The notes under the pieces are model-generated. The model had not been told where the DNA came from and ran no database searches. It saw only the letters and a list, made by a program, of their open reading frames with translations. A stretch of DNA of 64,000 bases, from assembly GCF_007096635.1 (NCBI RefSeq), contig NZ_VKAA01000012.1:1-64000 (forward strand), in the 5' to 3' direction. Every line of letters starts with the position of its first letter. The first letter of the stretch is position 1. Source of the DNA: Mycolicibacterium sp. 018/SC-01/001. GTDB taxonomy: Bacteria; Actinomycetota; Actinomycetes; Mycobacteriales; Mycobacteriaceae. Both the position numbers and the translations under genes were made by a program. Below are positions 57,024 to 64,000 of this stretch, piece by piece.

Positions 57024-58387
57024 CCCTGCGGCCCGGGCCCGGGCAGACGCAGGATCAGCCGCGTACCGCCGAGCGGGCTGTGCTCCAGAGCGGCTGTGCC
57101 ACCATGGATTTCGGCCTGCTGAGCGACCAGCGCCAGCCCGAGGCCGGAGCCGGAGCGTGACGCCGTCGATCCCCGGTGGAAGCGTTGGAACACTTCCGCG
57201 CGCTCTTCTTCGGGCACGCCGGAACCGTTGTCGTCCACCGCGATCTCGACCCCGTCGGCGGAACTGATCACACTGAGCTGCACCCGCGTCGCGCCGCCGT
57301 GCTTGACGGCGTTGGCGATCGCGTTGTCGACCACCAACCGCAGTCCCGCCGGCATTCCCAGCATCAGCACCGTCGTCGACGAGGCCAGAGTGACCTCGAG
57401 CCCCGGGTAGTTGTGCCTGGCGTCGTGGGCGGCCCGGTCGAGCAGCTCGGCGACGTCGAGCGGGACGAAGTCGGCAACCGTGGTCAGCTCGCCCTGGGCC
57501 AGCCGCTCGAGCGCCGACAGGGTCGCCTCGATCCGCGATTGCGTGCGCATCACATCGCCGATGACCTCGCGGCGCTGCTCGGGGCCGAGGTCGAGGGTCA
57601 TCAGCACTTCGAGGTTGGTCCGCATGGCGGTCAATGGGGTGCGCAGTTCGTGCGAGGCCACCGCGGCGAAGTCGCGCGCCGATTCGAGCGCGGCGCGGGT
57701 GCGCTGCTGCTCGTCACCGATGCGGGCGAGCATTCCCTCGACCGCCTCGGAGATCTCCACGGCCTCCCACACTCCGCGCACCTGTACCTCGTCGGGGTTG
57801 GATTGGGCGTTGATGGCGCGGGCCTGCTGAGCCAGCAGCCGGAACGGGTTGACCATGATCAGCGCGATCACCCACCCGACCAGCAGGGTCGCGAGGATCA
57901 CGCCCGCGCAGATCCAGAACACCCGCCAGTGCAGCGAATCGATGCGGGCCTGGGTGTCGGCCAGCGGAGCACCGAGCGCGATCGACGCCGAGCCGGTCGT
58001 GATCGTGCGCACCCGGTACTCGACGCCGTTGATCGTCGCGTCGGCGTACCCGTTGGCCAGCTCGGGCAGGACGATCTCGGGCGGCATCGAGACGACGACC
58101 GGGCCGATGCGCGCCGTGCGGACGAGCCCACCCTCGGCCGGTTCGGGCCCCACCCCTTCCTGCGCACTGCGCAACAGCGTGTTGACGTCGCCGAGGCTCG
58201 AGAGCGAGTCCAAGCGCCGGTCCAGCTGGTCGTACTGGTCGTTGGTGACGCCCACCCACACCCAGATGCCGAGCGTGAGGACCAGGATGATGACCCCGAC
58301 CTGAGCCAGGATGACGATCGAGCGCAGCGACAGCAGCCGCAGCGGATGTGAGAGCAGGCGCAGTACCAGGTCCTGGGCGCGCTTCAT
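57020..58387 (-). CDS. PrrB-like sensor histidine kinase without adjacent response regulator
   Basis: Membrane kinase of 455 residues. Helices at about 24-47 and 155-178 flank a 100-residue sensor domain; a HAMP region follows, then HisKA with His246 in ASHELRTPLTAMRTNLEVL, and a HATPase with DNAIANAVKHGG, DDNGSGVPEEER and GSGLGLALVAQQ. The kinase half closely resembles PrrB (Rv0902c), whereas the sensor domain differs. No response regulator gene is adjacent: gatB lies downstream, lppZ is convergent. Confidence 0.88.
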   Translation of the reverse strand: MKRAQDLVLRLLSHPLRLLSLRSIVILAQVGVIILVLTLGIWVWVGVTNDQYDQLDRRLDSLSSLGDVNTLLRSAQEGVGPEPAEGGLVRTARIGPVVVSMPPEIVLPELANGYADATINGVEYRVRTITTGSASIALGAPLADTQARIDSLHWRVFWICAGVILATLLVGWVIALIMVNPFRLLAQQARAINAQSNPDEVQVRGVWEAVEISEAVEGMLARIGDEQQRTRAALESARDFAAVASHELRTPLTAMRTNLEVLMTLDLGPEQRREVIGDVMRTQSRIEATLSALERLAQGELTTVADFVPLDVAELLDRAAHDARHNYPGLEVTLASSTTVLMLGMPAGLRLVVDNAIANAVKHGGATRVQLSVISSADGVEIAVDDNGSGVPEEERAEVFQRFHRGSTASRSGSGLGLALVAQQAEIHGGTAALEHSPLGGTRLILRLPGPGPQG

Positions 58388-58394
58388 CGGGCCG

Positions 58395-59906
58395 TCAACT
58401 GCAGGCGGCCATGACCAGCTCGCGCACGCGCGCGGCGTCCGCCTGGCCCTTGGTGGCCTTCATCACCGCGCCGACGATCGCACCGGCCGCCGCGACCTTG
58501 CCGCCGCGGATCTTCTCGACGATGTCGGGGTTGGCGGCCAGCGCCTCGTCGACGGCGGACTGGATCAGCGAATCGTCGCGGACCACGGCGAGACCGCGCG
58601 CGGTCATCACCTCGTCGGGTTCCCCTTCGCCGGCCAGCACCCCCTCCACGACCTGGCGGGCCAGCTTGTTCGACAGCTTGCCGTCGTCGACGAGCTTGAC
58701 CACGGCGGCCACCTGGGCCGGCGTGATGGACAGTGCGTCGAGTTCCACGCCTTCTTCGTTGGCCTTCTGCACCAGGAAGTTCCCCCACCAGGCGCGCGCG
58801 GCGTCGCTGGACGCGCCGTGCTCGACGGTCGCCGTGATCAGATCCAGCGCCCCGATGTTGACCAGATCGCGCATCACCTCATCGGAGATGCCCCACTCCT
58901 GCTGAACTCGCTTGCGCGTCAACCACGGAAGCTCGGGGATGGTGGCGCGCAACCGCTCGACGAGCTCGTCGCTGGGGGCGACGGGTTCGAGATCGGGTTC
59001 GGGGAAGTACCGGTAGTCCTGCGCGGTCTCCTTGCTCCGACCCGGCGAGGTGTAGCCGTCCTCGTGGAAGTGCCGGGTCTCCTGGGTCACGGTACCGCCG
59101 GACTCGAGAACGGCTGCCTGCCTGCGCATCTCGTAACGCACGGCGACTTCGACGCTCTTGAGCGAGTTGACGTTCTTGGTCTCGGTGCGTGTGCCGAATT
59201 CAGCCCGTCCGATCGGCTTGAGCGAGACGTTGGAATCACAGCGCATCGACCCCTGATCCATGCGGACATCGGATACGTCCAAGGCGCGCAACAGGTCTCG
59301 CAGGGCGGTCACGTAGGCGCGGGCGATCTCGGGGGCGCGGGCACCGGTCCCCTCGATCGGCTTGGTGACGATCTCGATCAAGGGCACACCGGAGCGGTTG
59401 TAATCGGCCAGCGACGTCGTCGCACCGGCGATGCGTCCGGTGTCACTGCCCAGGTGGGTCAGCTTGCCGGTGTCCTCCTCCATGTGCGCGCGCTCGATCT
59501 CCACGCGCCACGTGCTGCCGTCGTCCAGTGGTACGTCGAGATACCCGTTGACCGCGATCGGCTCGTCGTACTGGCTGATCTGGTAGTTCTTCGGCTGGTC
59601 GGGATAGAAGTAGTTCTTGCGGGCGAAGCGGCCCCACGGCGCGATCTGGCAGTTCAGCGCCAGACCGATGCGGATCGCGGACTCCACGGCGGCCTCGTTG
59701 AGCACCGGTAGTGAGCCGGGCAATCCCAGGCACACCGGGCAGACCTGGGTGTTGGGTTCGCCACCGAAGCGGTTCGGGCAGCCGCAGAACATCTTGGTCT
59801 GTGTGGAGAGCTCGACGTGCACCTCGAGGCCCAGCACCGGCTCGTAGGAGGCGATGACCTGGTCGTAGTCCAGCAGCGGTGCGGTGGCCGAGGTCACGGA
59901 AGTCAT
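58395..59906 (-). CDS. gatB: Aspartyl/glutamyl-tRNA(Asn/Gln) amidotransferase subunit B
   Basis: tRNA-binding and kinase-like subunit of GatCAB, 503 residues. Family segments: [55 protein letters not shown] and [11 protein letters not shown], plus the C-terminal YqeY-like tail. Together with GatA and GatC it converts Glu-tRNA(Gln) to Gln-tRNA(Gln). The histidine kinase gene begins eight bases after its stop. Confidence 0.96.
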   Translation of the reverse strand: MTSVTSATAPLLDYDQVIASYEPVLGLEVHVELSTQTKMFCGCPNRFGGEPNTQVCPVCLGLPGSLPVLNEAAVESAIRIGLALNCQIAPWGRFARKNYFYPDQPKNYQISQYDEPIAVNGYLDVPLDDGSTWRVEIERAHMEEDTGKLTHLGSDTGRIAGATTSLADYNRSGVPLIEIVTKPIEGTGARAPEIARAYVTALRDLLRALDVSDVRMDQGSMRCDSNVSLKPIGRAEFGTRTETKNVNSLKSVEVAVRYEMRRQAAVLESGGTVTQETRHFHEDGYTSPGRSKETAQDYRYFPEPDLEPVAPSDELVERLRATIPELPWLTRKRVQQEWGISDEVMRDLVNIGALDLITATVEHGASSDAARAWWGNFLVQKANEEGVELDALSITPAQVAAVVKLVDDGKLSNKLARQVVEGVLAGEGEPDEVMTARGLAVVRDDSLIQSAVDEALAANPDIVEKIRGGKVAAAGAIVGAVMKATKGQADAARVRELVMAACS

Positions 59907-59935
59907 GGCCCCGATCCTAGTGGGTCACTTTTCCC

Positions 59936-60000
59936 CCGCGAGAAGACGCGAACTCGAGCATTCTCCCCGGCGAGTCACTCGAGTTCGCGACTGCTCGCGG
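59936..60000. repeat. Long imperfect palindrome between pfkA and gatB
   Basis: Outer 7-bp arms (CCGCGAG/CTCGCGG) and inner 12-bp arms (CGCGAACTCGAG/CTCGAGTTCGCG) frame a 19-base centre. It sits between same-strand genes pfkA and gatB and could end the pfkA transcript. The shape resembles a REP-like mobile palindrome rather than a plain terminator. Confidence 0.6.
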
Positions 60001-60008
60001 AGAAAAAT

Positions 60009-61040
60009 TCAGCCGAAGAACTCGGCGGCGTCGTCGTAGCGGCTCTGCGGCACGAGCTTGAGCTGGCGCACCGCATCGGCCAGCGGCACCCGGCCGATCT
60101 CCTGGCCCCGCAGCGACACCATCATCCCGTACTCCCCCGCGTGCGCCGCGTCGGCCGCGTTGACGCCGAACCGAGTGGCCAGCACACGGTCGTACGGGGT
60201 CGGCGTGCCGCCGCGCTGCACATGCCCCAGGACGGTCACCCGCACCTCTTTGTTGATCCGCTTCTCGACCTCGATCGCCAGCTGCTGCGCCACGCCGGTG
60301 AACCTCTCGTGGCCGAACTCGTCGATCCCGCCCGCGCGCAGCTGCATCGACCCCTCGGCCGGCTTGGCACCCTCGGCGACCACACAGATGAAATGCGAAT
60401 CCCCGCGCACGAAGCGCTGTTTGACCAACCGGCACACCTCCTCGACATCGAAGGGCTGCTCGGGGATCAGCGTCATGTGCGCACCTGAGGCCAGGCCCGC
60501 GTTCAGCGCGATCCACCCGGCGTGGCGGCCCATCACCTCGACGAGCATCACGCGCTGGTGCGATTCGGCGGTGCTGTGCAACCGGTCGATGGCGTCGGTG
60601 GCCACGTGCAGGGCCGTGTCGTGGCCGAAAGTCACGTCGGTGCAGTCGATGTCGTTGTCGATGGTCTTCGGGACGCCGACGACGGGCACGTTCTCCTCGG
60701 AGAGCCAGTGCGCGGCGGTCAGCGTGCCCTCACCCCCGATGGGGATCAGCACATCGATGCCGTTGTCCTCGAGCGTCTGTTTGATCTGATCGAGGCCGGC
60801 CCTCAGCTTGTCGGGGTTGACCCGCGCCGTGCCCAGCATGGTGCCGCCCTTGGCGAGCAGCCGGTCGTTGCGATCGTCGTTGCGCAGCTGGATCCGGCGG
60901 TCCTCGAGCAGACCGCGCCACCCGTCCTGGAACCCGACCACCGACGAGCCGTACCGCACGTCGCACGTGCGCACGACCGCCCGGATCACTGCGTTCAGGC
61001 CAGGACAGTCACCACCGCCGGTCAATATTCCGATGCGCAT
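60009..61040 (-). CDS. pfkA: ATP-dependent 6-phosphofructokinase
   Basis: Glycolytic kinase of 343 residues, nearly superimposable on Rv3010c. The ATP loop is [25 protein letters not shown] is the nucleotide-binding segment, [12 protein letters not shown] holds the catalytic Asp, and [12 protein letters not shown] binds substrate. ATG at 61040 was chosen because GGGGAGG lies nine bases upstream and would be too close to the in-frame start at 61049. It lies between gatA and gatB. Confidence 0.96.
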   Translation of the reverse strand: MRIGILTGGGDCPGLNAVIRAVVRTCDVRYGSSVVGFQDGWRGLLEDRRIQLRNDDRNDRLLAKGGTMLGTARVNPDKLRAGLDQIKQTLEDNGIDVLIPIGGEGTLTAAHWLSEENVPVVGVPKTIDNDIDCTDVTFGHDTALHVATDAIDRLHSTAESHQRVMLVEVMGRHAGWIALNAGLASGAHMTLIPEQPFDVEEVCRLVKQRFVRGDSHFICVVAEGAKPAEGSMQLRAGGIDEFGHERFTGVAQQLAIEVEKRINKEVRVTVLGHVQRGGTPTPYDRVLATRFGVNAADAAHAGEYGMMVSLRGQEIGRVPLADAVRQLKLVPQSRYDDAAEFFG

Positions 61041-61058
61041 GTCGACCATCCTCCCCTG

Positions 61059-62549
61059 TCACAGCGCAGTTGGCAGGGCACCTCGGGCAACTTCATAGGC
61101 GGCACCCACCCGGTAGAGGCGGTCGTCGGCCAGTGCCGGCGCCATGATCTGCAGCCCGACCGGCAGGTTGTCGTCGCTCGACAGCCCCGAGGGCACCGAC
61201 ATCCCGCAGTGGCCCGCCAGATTCAGCGGCAGCGTGCACAGGTCGAACAGGTACATCGACAGCGGGTCGTCGACCTTCTCGCCGAGCCGGAACGCGGTGG
61301 TCGGTGTCGCCGGCGAGACCAGCACGTCGACTTTCCGGTACGCCTCCTCGAGATCGCGGGCGATCAGCGTGCGGACCTTCTGCGCCTGGTTGTAATAGGC
61401 GTCGTAGTACCCCGCCGACAGGGCGTAGGCACCGATCATGATGCGGCGCTTCACTTCTGGACCGAATCCGGCGGCCCGGGTCAGCGCCATCACCTCTTCG
61501 GCGCTGTGCGTGCCGTCGTCGCCGACGCGCACGCCGTAGCGCATACCGTCGAACTTCGCGAGGTTCGACGACACCTCGGACGGCAGGATCAGGTAGTAGG
61601 CCGGCAGCGAGTAGTCGAAGTGCGGGCAGTCGACCTCGGTGATCTCCGCACCGAGCGCACTGAGCTGCTCCACGGCCGCGGTGAACGACGCGAGCACGCC
61701 GGGTTGGTAGCCCTCGCCGCTGCGCAGCTGCTTGACCACCCCGATACGGACGCCGGCGAGGTCGCCGGACGCCCCGGCCCGGGCCGCGCCGACGACGTCG
61801 GGCACCTCGACGTCGATCGACGTCGAATCCATCGGGTCGTGCCCGGCGATGACCTGGTGCAGCAGAGCGGTGTCCAGCACGGTGCGCGCACACGGGCCGC
61901 CCTGGTCCAGCGACGACGCACACGCGATGAGGCCGTAGCGCGACACCGTGCCGTACGTCGGTTTCACCCCGACGGTGGCGGTCAGCGCGGCGGGTTGACG
62001 GATCGAGCCGCCGGTGTCGCTGCCGATGGCCAGCGGCGCCTGGAACGCGGCGAGCGCGGCCGCGCTGCCGCCGCCGGAGCCGCCGGGCACCCGCTCGGTG
62101 TCCCACGGGTTGCGGGTGGGCCCGTAGGCCGAGTTCTCGGTCGAGCTGCCCATCGCGAACTCGTCCATGTTGGTCTTGCCCAGGATGGGGATGCCGGCCG
62201 CACGCAGCCGGGCGGTCACCGTCGCGTCATACGGCGACGTCCAGCCCTCGAGGATCTTCGATCCGCAGGTGGTGGGCATGTCGGCGGTGGTGAACACGTC
62301 CTTGAGCGCGAGCGGCACCCCGGCCAGCGGGGACGTGAGCTCCTCACCGGCGGCCACGGCGCGGTCGACCTCGGCCGCGGCGGCCAGGGCCTGCTCTCCG
62401 GCCACGTGCAGGAAGGCGTGGTACTGGCCGTCGGTGGCGGCGATCTGGTCCAGGCAGGCCTGGGTCGCCTCGACGGAGGACACCTCGCCCGCAGCGATCT
62501 GCGCGGCCAGCGTAGCGGCGTCGAGCCGGGTCAGGTCGGTGCCGGTCAT
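61059..62549 (-). CDS. gatA: Glutamyl-tRNA(Gln) amidotransferase subunit A
   Basis: Amidase-signature subunit that releases ammonia from glutamine, 496 residues. The catalytic triad is in [12 protein letters not shown] (Lys), and [15 protein letters not shown] with [12 protein letters not shown] (cis-Ser and nucleophile Ser). ATG at 62549 overlaps the gatC stop (ATGA). In mycobacteria loss of GatCAB fidelity affects mistranslation and rifampicin tolerance. Confidence 0.97.
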   Translation of the reverse strand: MTGTDLTRLDAATLAAQIAAGEVSSVEATQACLDQIAATDGQYHAFLHVAGEQALAAAAEVDRAVAAGEELTSPLAGVPLALKDVFTTADMPTTCGSKILEGWTSPYDATVTARLRAAGIPILGKTNMDEFAMGSSTENSAYGPTRNPWDTERVPGGSGGGSAAALAAFQAPLAIGSDTGGSIRQPAALTATVGVKPTYGTVSRYGLIACASSLDQGGPCARTVLDTALLHQVIAGHDPMDSTSIDVEVPDVVGAARAGASGDLAGVRIGVVKQLRSGEGYQPGVLASFTAAVEQLSALGAEITEVDCPHFDYSLPAYYLILPSEVSSNLAKFDGMRYGVRVGDDGTHSAEEVMALTRAAGFGPEVKRRIMIGAYALSAGYYDAYYNQAQKVRTLIARDLEEAYRKVDVLVSPATPTTAFRLGEKVDDPLSMYLFDLCTLPLNLAGHCGMSVPSGLSSDDNLPVGLQIMAPALADDRLYRVGAAYEVARGALPTAL

Positions 62550-62845
62550 TCGGGTTCCCCCAGGATGCGGGGCACCGCGAAGCGTCCGTCGACGGCGTTG
62601 GGCGCCTCGGCCAGCGCCTGATCCTGTGTCAGGCACGGCTGCGGCTCGTCGGACCGGAAGACGTTCACGCTCGCGAGGGGGTTGTCGGTGGCGGCGACTC
62701 CGGTGACGTCGACCGCCTGGATCTGGCTGACGTGGCCGAGGATGGCGTCGAGTTGGCCCGCGAAACCACTGAGTTCCTCATCGGTCAGGGCCAGACGGGC
62801 CAGCTTCGCCAGGTGGGCTACCTCGTCTCGGGAGATCTGGGACAC
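62546..62845 (-). CDS. gatC: Glutamyl-tRNA(Gln) amidotransferase subunit C
   Basis: Small stabilising subunit of GatCAB, 99 residues: [20 protein letters not shown] at the start and [17 protein letters not shown] at the end are standard. GTG at 62845 matches the length of Rv3012c; another in-frame GTG lies six bases earlier. Translationally coupled to gatA and divergent from the ACT-domain gene. Confidence 0.95.
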   Translation of the reverse strand: MSQISRDEVAHLAKLARLALTDEELSGFAGQLDAILGHVSQIQAVDVTGVAATDNPLASVNVFRSDEPQPCLTQDQALAEAPNAVDGRFAVPRILGEPE

Positions 62846-62938
62846 GACCACGAAGCCTAGTTCAACGCCTCTGCTCGCCCGCGCCGGCGCGTGCGCCCGA
62901 GTCGCCGGTGCCCGGGAGTCCGTGTCACAGTGTTGCGC

Positions 62939-63598
62939 GTGCCGTCGTATCTGCTGCGCGTCGAGCTGGAGGACCGCCCCGGCAGCCTCGGTTCCCTCGC
63001 CGTGGCCCTGGGGTCCGTCGGTGCCGACATCCTGTCCCTCGACGTGGTCGAGCGCACGTCCGGTTACGCCGTCGACGACCTGGTGGTGGAGCTGCCACCA
63101 GGGGCGATGCCCGACATGTTGATCACCGCCGCCGAGAAGATCAACGGCGTCTACGTGGACAGCATCCGGCCGCACACCGGGCTCCTCGAAGCGCATCGCG
63201 AGCTCGAACTGATCGACCACGTCGCCGCCGCCGACGGCAAGGACCGCCGGTTGCAGGTGCTGGTCGACGAGGCGCCCAAGGTGCTGCGGGTCGGATGGTG
63301 CACGGTGACCCGACTCACGGAGGACGGCCCGCACCGCGTGGTGGGCAGCTCGGGCGCCCCCGAGACGCAGGCCGCGCAGACGCCGTGGTTGCCGTTGGAG
63401 GCGCCGACGACGCTGGATGCCCACGCCGACTGGGTGCCCGAGGTGTGGCGTGACATGGACACCACGCTGGCCGCAGCGCCGCTCGGCGACGCACACACCG
63501 CGGTCGTTCTCGGCCGGCCCGGCGGTCCCGAATTCCGGCCCAGCGAGGTCGCCCGGCTGGGTTATCTGGCCGGGATCATCGCGACGATCCTGCGCTAG
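62939..63598 (+). CDS. ACT-domain protein
   Basis: Protein of 219 residues, similar to Rv3013. An N-terminal ACT domain ([20 protein letters not shown] with [12 protein letters not shown]) covers about 1-75; the C-terminal half is a separate conserved domain ending [20 protein letters not shown]. It probably senses an amino acid, but the ligand and target are unknown. GTG at 62939 gives the conserved start VPSYLLR. Confidence 0.88.
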   Translation: MPSYLLRVELEDRPGSLGSLAVALGSVGADILSLDVVERTSGYAVDDLVVELPPGAMPDMLITAAEKINGVYVDSIRPHTGLLEAHRELELIDHVAAADGKDRRLQVLVDEAPKVLRVGWCTVTRLTEDGPHRVVGSSGAPETQAAQTPWLPLEAPTTLDAHADWVPEVWRDMDTTLAAAPLGDAHTAVVLGRPGGPEFRPSEVARLGYLAGIIATILR

Positions 63599-63619
63599 GC
63601 CGCCGCTGTTCTGACGGCG

Positions 63620-64000
63620 TCAGCTCAGTGCGGCCACCGCCGCCACGGCGCACGCCTCGTCCTCGGCGGCGCTGGCCCCGCTGACCCCGACGGCACCGAC
63701 GACCGTTCCGTTCACGCGGACGGGCACACCGCCGCCGAACACGACGAACCGTCCGTTCCCGTTGGCGTGCATGCCGAACAGCTCACCGCCGGGCGCGGTG
63801 AGGTCGGCCAGCGACGAGGTCTCGGCGCGGTGGGCAACCGCCGTGTAGGCCTTGTCCACGGCCAGGACGGGCCCGGCGATCTCGGCGCCATCCATGCGTC
63901 CGAACGCGATGAGGTGACCTCCGGCGTCGACCACCGCGGCCGACACCGTGACACCACGCCGGCGCGCCTCGTCGTGCGCCGCCGCCACCATCGTGAGGCC
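63620..64000 (-). CDS. HbpS/GlcG-type haem-binding protein, 5' end outside window
   Basis: At least 127 residues of a GlcG/HbpS domain: VTVSAAVVDAGGHLIAFGRMD, AVDKAYTAVAHR, FGGGVPVRVNGTVVGAVGVSG and a final EDEACAVAAVAAL. Family members bind haem or small ligands and are sometimes secreted redox sensors. An ATG occurs at 63991, but the frame stays open to the window end and family members start earlier, so the gene is taken as partial. Confidence 0.85.
   Translation of the reverse strand, partial: GLTMVAAAHDEARRRGVTVSAAVVDAGGHLIAFGRMDGAEIAGPVLAVDKAYTAVAHRAETSSLADLTAPGGELFGMHANGNGRFVVFGGGVPVRVNGTVVGAVGVSGASAAEDEACAVAAVAALS

Noticed and set aside
60522..62621. Plus-strand frame of about 699 codons opposite pfkA and gatA
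   Set aside because: Rich in Gly, Arg, His and Val with no recognisable domain, and it lies across two firmly identified genes.

Overview
The window looks like chromosomal core DNA of a fast-growing mycobacterium (Mycolicibacterium-like). The base composition is visibly GC-rich, GTG starts and GTGA/ATGA stop-start overlaps are common, and several genes appear leaderless. Gene order follows the M. tuberculosis segment from fpg (Rv2924c) to the ACT-domain gene (Rv3013): fpg-rnc-DUF177-sepIVA, then coaD-rsmD-pyc-VKOR/DsbA-lipN-AKR, then recG-fakA-rpmB-ung-thiL-ddl-gpsA-fbiD-ppk-mutT1-hupB-leuDC-ltbR-tRNAs-gltX-leuB-serA-ilvCNB-cfp6-doxX-lppZ-gatB-pfkA-gatAC. The species cannot be fixed from the sequence. 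The large PDIM/phenolic glycolipid locus that lies between the sepIVA and coaD homologues in M. tuberculosis is absent; one hemerythrin-like gene sits there instead.

Region by region. 1-4.8 kb: DNA repair, RNase III, septation and CoA synthesis. 4.8-11.8 kb: pyruvate carboxylase, an envelope disulfide-forming pair, an esterase and an aldo/keto reductase. 11.8-20.9 kb is the main accessory region. It holds a membrane protein/PepSY/DyP peroxidase cassette whose peroxidase has lost its signal peptide through a frame break, a small exported protein, a membrane-anchored HNH nuclease, and a creatine-catabolism divergon (CE4-type amidohydrolase, NCS1 permease, creatinase, IclR regulator) with palindromes in the shared promoter region. 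20.9-43 kb: recombination, cell-wall precursor, F420, polyphosphate, nucleoid and leucine genes, two tRNAs with their synthetase, and a small MarR/monooxygenase island. 44-54.5 kb: leuB-serA, a carotenoid-desaturase-like flavoprotein, a PGRS-type glycine-rich exported protein without a PE domain, wrbA, and the ilvBNC operon behind a leader-peptide attenuator. 54.5-64 kb: envelope proteins, an orphan PrrB-like histidine kinase, the GatCAB amidotransferase genes split by pfkA, and a HbpS/GlcG-type protein cut by the window end.

Three functional themes stand out. Branched-chain amino acid synthesis (leuCD, leuB, ilvBNC) has two visible control regions: an LtbR-type divergent operator and an attenuator encoding Leu-Val-Val-Ile. 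Glu/Gln tRNA charging is complete, with tRNA-Glu, tRNA-Gln, gltX and GatCAB. The creatine cluster joins a creatinase with an intact active site to a CE4 protein resembling cyclic-imide hydrolases, which suggests an untested route from a cyclic compound such as creatinine to sarcosine.

All calls come from reading the sequence and from memory of the protein families; no searches were run.
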